This document shows positions 54,727 through 63,237 of a stretch of DNA of 64,000 nt, in pieces. The DNA comes from Rubrivirga litoralis. GTDB taxonomy: Bacteria; Bacteroidota; Rhodothermia; Rhodothermales; Rubricoccaceae. The notes beneath the pieces were generated by a model that was not told the DNA's origin, did no database searches, and worked only from the letters and a program-made list of their open reading frames with translations. The stretch spans positions 1 to 64,000 of the forward strand of contig NZ_JAVRHT010000007.1 of NCBI RefSeq assembly GCF_031846415.1, given 5' to 3'. The position numbers were made by a program, and so were the translations under genes. Within the stretch, counting starts at the first letter, position 1. Each line of letters starts with the position of its first letter.

Positions 54727-56616
54727 ATGCCCGACGCCCCGCACGCCCGCGCCCTCACGCCCACCGACGCCTCGGACCACGGCGACCGCACGCACACGAG
54801 CGGCGAGCTCCGCGAGAGCGACGCCGGCCAGACCGTCGTCCTCAAGGGCTGGGTCGACACGCGGCGCAACTTCGGCGGGCTCCAGTTTATCGACCTCCGC
54901 GACCGCTACGGGCTCACGCAGCTCGTGTTCAGCCCCGAGATCGACGCCGACCTCGCCGATCTCGCCGAGAAGCTCCGCGGCGAGGACGTGATCTCGGTGC
55001 GCGGCGAGGTCCGCGTGCGCGAGCGGAAAAACCCCGACATGGCGACGGGCGACGTCGAGGTCTACGTGTCGGACCTGGACGTGCTCGCGGTCTCCGACAC
55101 GCCCCCGTTCGTGGTGTCGGCGGGCGATCCGAAGTCGACGCAGGCCGGCGACGAGCTCCGCCTGACGTACCGCTACCTCGACCTCCGCAAGCCGGCGCTC
55201 CAGAAGAACCTGCTCCTGCGCTCGAAGCTGTACCAGAGCGTCCGCCGCTACTTCGCGGACCGCGACTTTGTCGAGGTCGAGACGCCGGTCCTCATGAAGT
55301 CGACGCCCGAGGGCGCACGCGACTACCTCGTGCCCAGCCGCGTCCACCCGGGCCAGTTCTACGCGCTCCCGCAGTCGCCGCAGACGTACAAGCAGATCCT
55401 GATGGTGGCCGGCATGGACCGCTACGTCCAGATCACGAAGTGCTTCCGCGACGAGGACCTCCGCGCCGACCGCCAGCCCGAGTTCACGCAGATCGACGTC
55501 GAGATGACGTTCGCGACCGAGGAGGGCGTCTACGCGCTCGTCGAGGGGCTCATCGCGGACGTCTGGCGCGACACGCGCGGCATCGAGATCGAGACGCCGT
55601 TCCCCCACGTGACCTACGCCGAGGCGCTCCGCCGCTACGGGTCCGACAAGCCCGACCTCCGCTTCGGCATGGAGATCGCCGACGTGAGCGGGGCGGTGGA
55701 GGGCTCGGGCTTCACGGTGTTCGACTCGATCCTGGACGCGGGCGGGGCGGTCGTCGCGATCCGCGTCGAGGGCGAGGGCGACCGCGGGCGCAAGCCGATG
55801 GACAAGCTGGACAAGGACGTCGTCCGCAAGCAGATCGGCGCCGGCGGCCTGTTCTACGCCAAGCTCCCGAGCGACGGGTCCGAGTTTTCGCAGTCCGTCA
55901 AGGACGAGGTGTTCGGCCGCGACCGGATGCAGGCCGTGATCGACGCGGTCGGCGCCGAGGCGGGCGACCTCGTACTCGTTCTGGCGGGGCCGCAGCCGAC
56001 GGTGTTCGAGCAGATGGGCAGCCTCCGCCTGCACATGGCGCGCGAGACCGGGCTCGTCCCCGAGGGCGCCGATGGCCCGTGGCGGTTCCTCTGGGTGACC
56101 GACTTCCCGCTCCTCGAGTACAGCGAGGACGACGGCCGCTACTACGCCATGCACCACCCGTTCACGAGCCCGGCGCCCGAGGACATGGGCAAGCTCGACA
56201 GCGCCCCGGGCGAGGTGCGAGCCCGCGCCTACGACCTCGTCCTCAACGGGTCCGAGGTCGGCGGCGGCTCCATCCGCATCCACCGCGCCGACGTGCAGCG
56301 CCGGATGTTCGACCTGCTGGGGATCTCGGACGAGGAGGCCGAGCGGCGGTTCGGGTTTTTGCTGGACGCCCTCCGCTACGGCGCCCCGCCCCACGGCGGC
56401 ATCGCGCTGGGCCTGGACCGGCTCGTCATGCTCCTCACCGGGGCGACGTCGCTCCGCGACGTGATCGCGTTCCCCAAGACGCAGCAGGCGACCGAGCTCA
56501 TGTCGTCGGCGCCGGCCGCCGTCGACCCCGAGCAGCTCGCCGAGCTCCACATCGAGACGACCGCCGCCCCGCCCGACGTGGACACGACGCAGCCGCTCTC
56601 GGCGGACCCGACGTAA
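54727..56616 (+). CDS. aspS: aspartate--tRNA ligase
   Basis: A 629-residue class II aminoacyl-tRNA synthetase charging tRNA-Asp (and perhaps tRNA-Asn). The N-terminal OB fold has LKGWVDTRRNFGGLQFIDLRD. The catalytic core shows YRYLDLRKP, PQSPQTYKQ, CFRDEDLRADRQPEFTQID and the motif 3 GLALGLDR-type sequence (IALGLDRLVML). The bacterial GAD insertion is present in between. A C-terminal TTQPLSADPT tail is variable. The ATG at 54727 follows a C-rich leader; the long upstream open frame is translated GC repeat. Confidence 0.97.
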   Translation: MPDAPHARALTPTDASDHGDRTHTSGELRESDAGQTVVLKGWVDTRRNFGGLQFIDLRDRYGLTQLVFSPEIDADLADLAEKLRGEDVISVRGEVRVRERKNPDMATGDVEVYVSDLDVLAVSDTPPFVVSAGDPKSTQAGDELRLTYRYLDLRKPALQKNLLLRSKLYQSVRRYFADRDFVEVETPVLMKSTPEGARDYLVPSRVHPGQFYALPQSPQTYKQILMVAGMDRYVQITKCFRDEDLRADRQPEFTQIDVEMTFATEEGVYALVEGLIADVWRDTRGIEIETPFPHVTYAEALRRYGSDKPDLRFGMEIADVSGAVEGSGFTVFDSILDAGGAVVAIRVEGEGDRGRKPMDKLDKDVVRKQIGAGGLFYAKLPSDGSEFSQSVKDEVFGRDRMQAVIDAVGAEAGDLVLVLAGPQPTVFEQMGSLRLHMARETGLVPEGADGPWRFLWVTDFPLLEYSEDDGRYYAMHHPFTSPAPEDMGKLDSAPGEVRARAYDLVLNGSEVGGGSIRIHRADVQRRMFDLLGISDEEAERRFGFLLDALRYGAPPHGGIALGLDRLVMLLTGATSLRDVIAFPKTQQATELMSSAPAAVDPEQLAELHIETTAAPPDVDTTQPLSADPT

Positions 56617-56776
56617 GGGGAGGGATACGGGATGGAGGGATCGAGAGATGGGGCGGGGCGGTGCCGGACCACCCCGCCCTCGGACGGTCGCCCGAGCCGC
56701 CCCGCCCTCGGTGCGAGCGCGGGGGCGGGGCGGCCGCTCTGCCCATCCCTCCGTCCCGCATCCCTCGATCCCTCCC
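56617..56776. repeat. inverted GGGAT-rich arrays between convergent stop codons
   Basis: 56617-56652 (GGGGAGGGATACGGGATGGA and on) and 56740-56776 are close reverse complements. Each arm begins directly at a stop codon, of aspS and of the 56777 gene respectively, so both genes end with the same G-rich sequence in their own sense strand. The middle holds GC words. A long stem or bidirectional terminator is likely. Confidence 0.7.
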
Positions 56777-57418
56777 CTACGCCTCCTGCCGGCCGTCGTC
56801 GCGCATGGCCGCGAGCGCGCTCAGGTCGACGGCCCGCAGCGCCGCCTCCAGGTCGGCGTCGTCCACGCCCCGCCCGGTCACGTTGACGAGGAAGCGGTCG
56901 GCGACGACGAGGCTGAACTCGCCGCGCCGCGAGCCGGTGTCGTACGTGCGGTACCCCTTGCTCTCGCCCAGGCGAACCGTTTTCTCGTAGCCCGTCGCCG
57001 TCTCGCGGTCGACGTCGGTCATCGTCCACGCGGCGCCCATCATGCCCATCGCCGGGACGGCGCCCATGTCGGTGACCTTGACGCTGACGGTCGAGTCGCC
57101 GGCGCCGTAGTCGGCCGAGGCCTCGGAGATCGAGAAGCCCATCGAGCCCTGCTTGGCGCCCTCGACGTTCGTCCGCTCCAACCCCACGAGGGTCTCGGGC
57201 AGGAGGTCGCGGAGGCGGCGGAAGTCGACGGGCTCGGCGGGCGCCTGGTTGGCCGTCTCCTCCATCTGCTCGACGGCGGCGGCCATTTCTTGAGCGCGCC
57301 CGAACAGGCCGGTCTCGCCCGTATCCTCGACGTCGCCGCCGTAGTCGTCGGAGCCGCCGCACCCGGCGAGCGGGGCGGCCAGGAGGGCGAGGGCGGCGAG
57401 GAGCGGGAGGCGGGGCAT
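56777..57418 (-). CDS. hypothetical lipoprotein
   Basis: A 213-residue lipoprotein with lipobox LAGC near residue 20. A helical stretch (FGRAQEMAAAVEQMEETANQ) precedes a mixed alpha/beta domain (RRLRDLLPETLVGLERTNVEG, STVSVKVTDMG, YEKTVRLGESKGYRTYD, EFSLVVADRFLVNVTGRGVD). The pattern of a self-contained domain that ends in VDLSALAAM suggests a periplasmic binding or inhibitory protein, but I recognise no family. A stem-loop (CAGGAGGG ... CCCTCCTC in the sense strand) lies immediately before the start codon. Confidence 0.75.
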   Translation of the reverse strand: MPRLPLLAALALLAAPLAGCGGSDDYGGDVEDTGETGLFGRAQEMAAAVEQMEETANQAPAEPVDFRRLRDLLPETLVGLERTNVEGAKQGSMGFSISEASADYGAGDSTVSVKVTDMGAVPAMGMMGAAWTMTDVDRETATGYEKTVRLGESKGYRTYDTGSRRGEFSLVVADRFLVNVTGRGVDDADLEAALRAVDLSALAAMRDDGRQEA

Positions 57419-57742
57419 GGCGAGGAGGGAGGTCTACCCTCCTGTACGCAAAGGGCTGACCGCGCAGGTCACCCCCCACCAAAACAGCGCCGCCCCGCTC
57501 AGTCACGCGGCGGGCGGGGCGGGAGCCCACGGCGCAAGGCGACCCGACAGGCGCCCACTCCGAACCCCGCCCCGCCCCGCCCGTCTCAGGAGGCGCGGAC
57601 CCGTCCGGCGGCGCCCACGACACGGTGGGCACGCCGGGCGGGGCGGTCCGACCGGCCGCCGCCGCTCTCCGGGTCCACCCCGGCCCGCAAGGCGCGGGCG
57701 GGGCGGCCCTTGCCCCTCCCCCACCCCGCCCTCTGGTTTTTT
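57419..57742. other. divergent intergenic region rich in GC words
   Basis: 324 bp between the divergent lipoprotein and mannose-1-phosphate guanylyltransferase genes. It holds several copies of the GGGCGGGGCGG word in both orientations. The last bases before ATG 57743 are a run of T (GGTTTTTT). No gene or clear promoter was identified. Confidence 0.5.
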
Positions 57743-58858
57743 ATGTCCCTCCACGCCGTCATCATGGCCGGCGGCATCGGCAGCCGGTTCTGGCCGCGCA
57801 GCCGCCGCGCCACCCCCAAGCAGTTTCTCGACGTGTTCGGCGAGGCGTCGATGATCCAGAACACGTTCGCTCGGCTCCAGCCGCTCGTCGAGCCCGAGAA
57901 CGTGCTCGTAGTGACCAACGCCGACTACATCGAGCAGACGCACGCGCACCTCCCGGCCGTCCCCCGCGAGAACGTGCTCGGCGAGCCGGTCGCCCGGAAC
58001 ACGGCGCCGTGCGTGGCGCTGGCCGCCGCGCGGCTCCACGCGCTCGACCCCGACGCGACGATGGTCGTGCTCCCGGCCGACCACCTCATCACGAACGTCG
58101 AGCGGTTCCACGAGGTGCTCCAGGCCGCCGCCGAGGCCGCCCAGCCGCAGGGCGACGGCCCCGGCCCGCTCGTGACGATCGGGATCCGCCCGACCCACCC
58201 CGAGACCGGCTACGGCTACATCCAGTTCGACGCCGACGGCGACACGGACGGCATCGCCGACGACGGCACGGACGACGCGCCGCGCGCCCACCGCGTGCTC
58301 ACGTTCGCCGAGAAGCCCGACCTCCAGACGGCCGAGCGCTTTCTCGACGCCGGCGACTTCCTCTGGAACTCGGGCATGTTCATCTGGCGTGCCGACGCCA
58401 TTCTGGCCGCCTTCGAGCGCTACCTCCCCAAGGTCTACGCCCTGTTCGCCCCGCTCGAGGACGCGTTCGGGACCCCGCGCGAGGCCGAGGCCATCGCCGA
58501 CGCCTACGAGCGGAGCCCGAAGATCTCGATCGACTACGGGGTCATGGAGCAGGCCGACAGCGTGCTCGTCGTCCCAGGCTCGTTCGGGTGGAGCGACGTC
58601 GGCGACTGGCGGGCGGTCCACGAGCTCTCGGACCAGGACGAGGCCGGCAACCGGGCCGAGGGCAACGTGATCCTCAAGGACACGGCGCGGAGCTTCGCGC
58701 GGAGCACCGAGGACCGGCTCCTCGTCCTCGTCGGCATGGAGGACGCCGTCGTGGTCGACACGGGCGACGCCGTCCTCGTGTGCCACCGCGAGCAGGCCCA
58801 GAAGGTGAAGGACGTCGTCGACTTCCTGGGCGTCCACGGCATGGACGACTACACCTAA
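57743..58858 (+). CDS. manC: mannose-1-phosphate guanylyltransferase
   Basis: Makes GDP-mannose from mannose-1-phosphate and GTP for polysaccharide synthesis. The 371-residue protein has the nucleotidyltransferase start AVIMAGGIGSRFWPRSR, LGEPVARNTAP, VLPADH, TGYGYIQFD, FAEKPDLQTAERFL and NSGMFIW. It lacks the C-terminal phosphomannose isomerase domain of bifunctional ManC/AlgA proteins and matches the single-domain Bacteroidota type. An internal Asp-rich loop (DADGDTDGIADDGTDD) is unusual. The ATG at 57743 follows GGTTTTTT. Confidence 0.93.
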   Translation: MSLHAVIMAGGIGSRFWPRSRRATPKQFLDVFGEASMIQNTFARLQPLVEPENVLVVTNADYIEQTHAHLPAVPRENVLGEPVARNTAPCVALAAARLHALDPDATMVVLPADHLITNVERFHEVLQAAAEAAQPQGDGPGPLVTIGIRPTHPETGYGYIQFDADGDTDGIADDGTDDAPRAHRVLTFAEKPDLQTAERFLDAGDFLWNSGMFIWRADAILAAFERYLPKVYALFAPLEDAFGTPREAEAIADAYERSPKISIDYGVMEQADSVLVVPGSFGWSDVGDWRAVHELSDQDEAGNRAEGNVILKDTARSFARSTEDRLLVLVGMEDAVVVDTGDAVLVCHREQAQKVKDVVDFLGVHGMDDYT

Positions 58859-59247
58859 GCCGGACGTGGCCGCGGGCGGCCGCGGGCGGGGTGGCCCGCC
58901 GCGCGGATCTGCCCGCCCCGCCCCACGGCGGAGACGCGGCTGCGGAGAGAGGCGCCGGCAGAAAGGGGGCGGGGCGGTCCGCGAGGGCGGAGGCCGCTCC
59001 CGCGTGCGCGCCCGCTCCTCCTGGCTCAGGAGCGGGCCTCCGCCCCGCCCCGCGCTGGAGACGCAACGACGGGGCGGGGCGGGGCGGGTAAGGCACGAAC
59101 CTCCAGAGCTGGTAGAAGAGGGCGGGGCGGACGCACATAAGCCGCACCTGATGAAGGGGACCTGTCACCGCGCCCCCTTCTCTTGGTCTTGACTCGGCTA
59201 GAGAAACCGGGCAGAGGAGGCCACGTACTGACCCGCTCGTTTCTAAA
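58859..59247. other. intergenic region before the efflux operon
   Basis: About 390 bp between manC and the TetR gene. The first 250 bases carry GC words and the hairpin GCTCCTCCTGGCTCAGGAGCGGG (CGCTCCTCCTG and CAGGAGCG can pair) near 59008-59035. The last 120 bases are less GC-rich, with TTGACT near 59190, and probably hold the promoter of the efflux operon. No gene was found. Confidence 0.5.
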
Positions 59248-59263
59248 GTGACCAGGAAGTCAC
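59248..59263. promoter_or_regulatory. candidate TetR operator
   Basis: GTGAC CAGGAA GTCAC is an inverted repeat with a 6-base centre, extended by A and T. It lies 4-21 bp before the possible TetR starts and ahead of the whole efflux operon, the usual site for autoregulation by a TetR-family repressor. The assignment is from symmetry and position only. Confidence 0.5.
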
Positions 59264-59284
59264 CTGTTGAACCCGTCGTTTCCA

Positions 59285-59968
59285 GTGCCGACCTCCACCC
59301 CGCCCGCCCCCACGCTCGGCCGCCGCGAACGCGAGCGGCTCCTGCGGCGGGCGGCGATGCTCGACGCCGCCCTCGCCGTGTTCGCCGAGAACGGCTACGC
59401 CGGCGCGTCGGTCGACGAGATCGCCGAGCGGGCCGAGTTCGGGAAGGGGACGATCTACAACTACTTCCCCGGCGGCAAGGACGAGCTGTTCCTGACGCTG
59501 TTCGAGGAGCGCGTCGTCGGCTGGCTCCACGAGGTCGTCGCGCGCTCGTTCCCCGACGACGCCGACCTTTCGACGCCGCCCGCCGCGCGGGCCGCTTTCC
59601 GCGGGTTTATCGGGGCGCTCCTCCGCCAGTTCAGCGAGAGCCGCGAGGCGCTCCTCATGTTCATGAAGGAGGGCTACCGGACGCGGCTCGACGTCGAGCA
59701 CGAGGCGGCGTTCAGCCAGCACTTCCTGAGCGTCATCGAGGCCGTCGCCCGGCCGATCGAGGTCGCCGTCGCGGCCGGCGCGCTCCGCCCCCTCCCCGCC
59801 CGGACCGTCGCCCACGTGCTCATGGGCAACGTCCGCGGCTACCTCATGGCCGAAGTCGACGCCGAGTGCGACCCGTCGGGCACGTTCGAGCCGGCCCCGT
59901 TCGGTTCCTCTAGCGAGGCCGCCGAGTTCCTCACGACCGTCCTCTTCGACGGCCTCCTCGCCCCCTAG
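59285..59968 (+). CDS. TetR/AcrR-family transcriptional regulator
   Basis: A repressor of 227 residues (GTG at 59285) or 233 residues (TTG at 59267, preceded by AGGAAG). The choice is uncertain. The N-terminal TetR helix-turn-helix is clear: AAMLDAALAVFAENGYAGASVDEIAERAEFGKGTIYNYFPGGKDELF. The C-terminal ligand domain includes LLRQFSESREALLMFMKEG. It is the first gene of the tolC-mfp-rnd set (2 bp to tolC) and probably controls it, sensing a pump substrate. An inverted repeat in front of the gene is a candidate operator. Confidence 0.9.
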   Translation: MPTSTPPAPTLGRRERERLLRRAAMLDAALAVFAENGYAGASVDEIAERAEFGKGTIYNYFPGGKDELFLTLFEERVVGWLHEVVARSFPDDADLSTPPAARAAFRGFIGALLRQFSESREALLMFMKEGYRTRLDVEHEAAFSQHFLSVIEAVARPIEVAVAAGALRPLPARTVAHVLMGNVRGYLMAEVDAECDPSGTFEPAPFGSSSEAAEFLTTVLFDGLLAP

Positions 59969-59970
59969 CC

Positions 59971-61731
59971 ATGCCCGCCCCGCTCCGCCCCGGCGGCCCC
60001 GCGGCCCTCGCCGCCGCGCTGACCGTCTGGTTCGCGCTCGCCGCCCCGGCCCCGGCCCAGACGGCCGACCCGCCGGCCGCCCCGCCCCGCCCGGCCCCCG
60101 CCGCGCCGGCCGCCGTGGGCGGGGCGGTGACCGACCCGGCCCGGTCCCCCGACCGCGCCACGGCTCTGCCCGCGCTGGACGCGGGCGGGGCGGTGGTCTC
60201 GCTGTCGCTCGACGACGCCATCCAGATCGCCCTCCAGCGGGCCTACGCCATCCGTCTGGCCGAGCTCGACGTGGCGAACGCGCGCGCGCAGGTCCGCGAG
60301 GCGTACGGCGGCCTGTTCCCGCTCGTCGACGTGGCCAGCTCGTACACGCGCAACGTGGTCCAGGCCAACCCGTTCGCGGGCTCGGCGGCCGGCGGCCTGT
60401 TCGGTGGGCTCGGGGCCATCGGGTGGCTCCAGTACAACGAGGTCGCGCGGACCGACGGCGACCCGGCGACCGAGACGCTCACGCTCACGGAGTACAACCG
60501 GCGCGTGCTCGAAGGCCAGCAGGCCATCGGGTTCGACCCGGCCGCCGAGTCGGGCAACCCGTTCGGGACCGACAACCAGTTCCTCAACACGCTCTCGCTC
60601 AGCCAGCCGATCTACAACGGGTCGGCATTCGCGGCCGTCCGCGGCGCGCGCGGCCTCGTCGAGATCAACGAGGCGGCCGTCGAGCAGCGCCGCGACGAGA
60701 CCATCCACGAGGCGCGCGTGGCCTACTACGGCGCGCTCCTGGCGGGGCGGCAGGCGGCCGTCCAGCGGGCGTCGGTCGAGCGCTCGCGCGAGACGTTCGA
60801 GGACGCGTCGCTCCTCGTGGCCCAGGGCGTGCGGCCCGTGCTGGAGCGTCTCAACGCCGAGGTCGACCTCGCCAACGCCGAGACCCAACTCGCCCAGGCC
60901 GACGCTCAGGCGTCGACGTCCCGCGACCAGCTCCTGCTCGCGCTGGGGCTCCCGGTGACGGCGCCGGTCGTGCTCGAGAGCGACCTCGCCCCGCCCCGCC
61001 CCGCCCTGTTCCAAACCGTCGGGCTCGCGGCCGCCGCCGCGACCGCCCTCGACCTCCGCCCCGACGTCCGCCAGGCGGCGCTGGCCGTGCGGCTGAACGA
61101 GGTCCAGCGGGACATCACGCGCGCGGCGGCCTACCCACGGCTCAGCGCGTTCGCGACCGCCAGCTACTCGGGCAACGTCCCCGACGACCGGACGGCCGTG
61201 TTCGCGCCCGACCCGCGCGACCCGTTCACGTTTACCGAGTCGTCGTCCGGGTTTTTCTCGGGCGACTACTGGCAGCCGTCGCTGGCCGTCGGCGTCCGCC
61301 TGGGCTGGACGCTGTTCGACGGGTTCCAGACGCGGTACCGGGCGCAGCAGGATCAGATCGTCATCGACCAGGCCCAGGTTCAGCTTGAGCAGGTGCGGAA
61401 CGCGGCCCAACTCGAAGTGGCGACCGCCATCCGCCAGCTCCAGAGCGCGCAGTCGCGGCTGGGCTCGCAGTCGCAGACGGTCGAGACGGCCCAGACGGCG
61501 TTCGCCTTCGCCTCGGCCCGCCTCGAAGAAGGCGTCGCCAGCCAGGTCGATGTCCGCGTGGCGACGCAGAACCTGGACCTCGCCCGGCTCAACTACCTCC
61601 AGGCCGTCTACGACGCGCTCGTCGCCCGGAGCGACTACGAGCGGGCGACGGGCACCATCCTCCCCGCCCCGCTCGACGAGACGGTCCGTCCCGACGGTTT
61701 GCGTCCCGCCCCGCCCACGGCCTCTCGCTGA
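59971..61731 (+). CDS. TolC-family outer membrane efflux protein
   Basis: A 586-residue outer membrane channel for tripartite efflux. The signal peptide ends near APAQ. An extended Pro/Ala/Gly linker of about 50 residues made mostly of GC words precedes the first TolC repeat (LSLDDAIQIALQRAYAIRLAELDVANARAQVREAYGGLFP). Internal NQFLNTLSLSQPIYNG, coiled-coil segments rich in Gln/Ala, and VGVRLGWTLFDGF mark the barrel-strand regions. It is translated right after tetR. A GC-word hairpin follows the stop codon. Confidence 0.92.
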   Translation: MPAPLRPGGPAALAAALTVWFALAAPAPAQTADPPAAPPRPAPAAPAAVGGAVTDPARSPDRATALPALDAGGAVVSLSLDDAIQIALQRAYAIRLAELDVANARAQVREAYGGLFPLVDVASSYTRNVVQANPFAGSAAGGLFGGLGAIGWLQYNEVARTDGDPATETLTLTEYNRRVLEGQQAIGFDPAAESGNPFGTDNQFLNTLSLSQPIYNGSAFAAVRGARGLVEINEAAVEQRRDETIHEARVAYYGALLAGRQAAVQRASVERSRETFEDASLLVAQGVRPVLERLNAEVDLANAETQLAQADAQASTSRDQLLLALGLPVTAPVVLESDLAPPRPALFQTVGLAAAAATALDLRPDVRQAALAVRLNEVQRDITRAAAYPRLSAFATASYSGNVPDDRTAVFAPDPRDPFTFTESSSGFFSGDYWQPSLAVGVRLGWTLFDGFQTRYRAQQDQIVIDQAQVQLEQVRNAAQLEVATAIRQLQSAQSRLGSQSQTVETAQTAFAFASARLEEGVASQVDVRVATQNLDLARLNYLQAVYDALVARSDYERATGTILPAPLDETVRPDGLRPAPPTASR

Positions 61732-61736
61732 GACCG

Positions 61737-61767
61737 CCGCCCCGCCCGTACCGCTCGGGCGGGGCGG
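61737..61767 (+). terminator. perfect GC-word hairpin between tolC and the MFP gene
   Basis: CCGCCCCGCCC (61737-61747) and GGGCGGGGCGG (61757-61767) pair exactly around GTACCGCTC, five bases after the tolC stop codon. It lies inside the operon, so it may act as an attenuator or mRNA-stabilising stem rather than a full terminator. Confidence 0.55.
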
Positions 61768-61825
61768 GGCGGCCGACTCCCCCGTCTGCACGGGCGTCCA
61801 CGGGGCGCCCCCACTCCTCCTCCCC

Positions 61826-63082
61826 ATGCGTTTCCTCCCTCTCCGACCCGCCGTGCTCGCCGCCGGCCTCGTGCTCGCCGCCGGCCTCGTGCTCGCCGCC
61901 TGCGGCGGGGAGGAGCCCGCCGAGACGGCCGAGGCCCCCGCCGACCGCGCGGTCCCCGTCGACGTGCTCGTGGCCCAGCCCGGCCTGTTCGAGGACGCCA
62001 TCCAGCTGACGGGCACCGTCCAGGCCGACAACGACGCGAGGCTCTCGCCCGACGTGCCCGGCACGCTGACCTACGTGGCCGCCGTCGGCACGTCGGTGCG
62101 GGCGGGGCAGACCGTCGCCCGGGTCCGCGCGGCGTCGCAGCAGGCCGGCGTGAGCCAGGCGCGCGCCCAGGCCGGCACGGCCGAGGCCGGCATCGCCCAG
62201 GCCCAGGCCGGCGTCGAGGCCGCCCGCGCCCAGCGCCAGGCGGCCCAGGCCCAGCTCGACCTGGCGCAGGAGCAGTACACCCGCCAGCTCCCGCTCTACC
62301 GCGACTCCATCCTCTCGGCCCTCGAGTTCCGCCAGGTCGAGCAGCAGCTGGCGTCGGCCCGCGCCCAGGTCGCCCAGGCCGACGCCGGGATCGCCCAGGC
62401 GGAGGGGCAGCTCCGCGCCTCGCGCGCCCAGGTCTCGGCCGCGAACGCGGGCGTGCAGAGCGCGCAGTCGCAGCTCGCCAACACGCGCATCGTGGCCCCG
62501 TTCGCCGGCGTCGTCGAGGCCCGGCTGATGGAGCCCGGCGAGCTCGCGAGCCCGGGCCAGCCGGTCGTGCGCCTGGTCGGCGGCGGCGGCGTCAAGGTGA
62601 CGGCCGGCGTGCCCGAGCGGTACGCCGGCGAGATCGAGGTCGGCACGCAGGTCCGCGTGGCGCCCAACGCCTACACGGTCGAGCCGCGCGGGGGCCGCGT
62701 CTCGTTCGTCGGCCTCGCCATTGACGACGCCTCGCGGACGTTCCCCATCGAGGTCGCCGTCGAGAACGCCGACCGCGCGCTCAAGCCGTCGATGGTCGTC
62801 CGCCTCGACGTCACGCGCGACGTGCTCGACGGCGCCATCTCGGTCCCGCAGCAGGCCGTCGTCCGCGACGAGCGGGGCACGAGCGTGTTCGTCGCCGTCC
62901 CGGCCCAGGGCACGGGCACCGTCGCCGCGCGGCGCGTCGTCGAGCTCGGCCCGTCGTCGGGCGACGAGGTCGTGCTCACGTCCGGCGTCGAGGCCGGCGA
63001 CCGGATCATCGTGTCCGGCCAGGCCGACCTCGCCGAGGGCGACCTCGTCCGCATCGACGAACGCGTGGCGCGGACCGAGTGA
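61826..63082 (+). CDS. efflux RND transporter periplasmic adaptor (membrane fusion protein)
   Basis: A 418-residue lipoprotein (lipobox LAAC near residue 22) linking the RND pump to TolC. The lipoyl/barrel-sandwich halves (VQADNDARLSPDVPGTLTYVAAVGTSVRAGQTVARV and TRIVAPFAGVVEARLMEPGELASPGQPVVRLV) flank a long Ala/Gln/Arg-rich coiled-coil hairpin. Beta-barrel and membrane-proximal domains (VEVAV..., ISVPQQAVVRDERG) complete the fold. The signal peptide contains a perfect 18-bp duplication (AAGLVL twice). It is followed by the RND gene after a 155-bp gap. Confidence 0.93.
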   Translation: MRFLPLRPAVLAAGLVLAAGLVLAACGGEEPAETAEAPADRAVPVDVLVAQPGLFEDAIQLTGTVQADNDARLSPDVPGTLTYVAAVGTSVRAGQTVARVRAASQQAGVSQARAQAGTAEAGIAQAQAGVEAARAQRQAAQAQLDLAQEQYTRQLPLYRDSILSALEFRQVEQQLASARAQVAQADAGIAQAEGQLRASRAQVSAANAGVQSAQSQLANTRIVAPFAGVVEARLMEPGELASPGQPVVRLVGGGGVKVTAGVPERYAGEIEVGTQVRVAPNAYTVEPRGGRVSFVGLAIDDASRTFPIEVAVENADRALKPSMVVRLDVTRDVLDGAISVPQQAVVRDERGTSVFVAVPAQGTGTVAARRVVELGPSSGDEVVLTSGVEAGDRIIVSGQADLAEGDLVRIDERVARTE

Positions 63083-63136
63083 CGGGCGAGGGGTGATGAG
63101 CACCGACCTCCTACCGCCCCGCCCCAGCCGCCCGTA

Positions 63137-63158
63137 GCGCCGTTGCATGCAACGGCGC
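63137..63158. repeat. 22-bp palindrome with GTTGCATGCAAC core
   Basis: A perfect palindrome GCGCCGTTGCATGCAACGGCGC preceded by CGTA, in the MFP-RND gap. It is the second copy of the sequence at 35968-35987, with the C/G positions beside the core exchanged symmetrically, so the pairing is kept. Confidence 0.8.
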
Positions 63159-63237
63159 CCGCCCCGCCCAACGCGCACCGCCCCGCCTAGCGCACGCCCG
63201 CCCCGCCCAGCGCTCCTCGCCCGTCCCCCGCCCCGCC

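Noticed and set aside
59090..59240. tRNA gene in the gap before the TetR gene
   Set aside because: No cloverleaf, T-loop GGTTCGA-type sequence or CCA-adjacent acceptor stem could be built.
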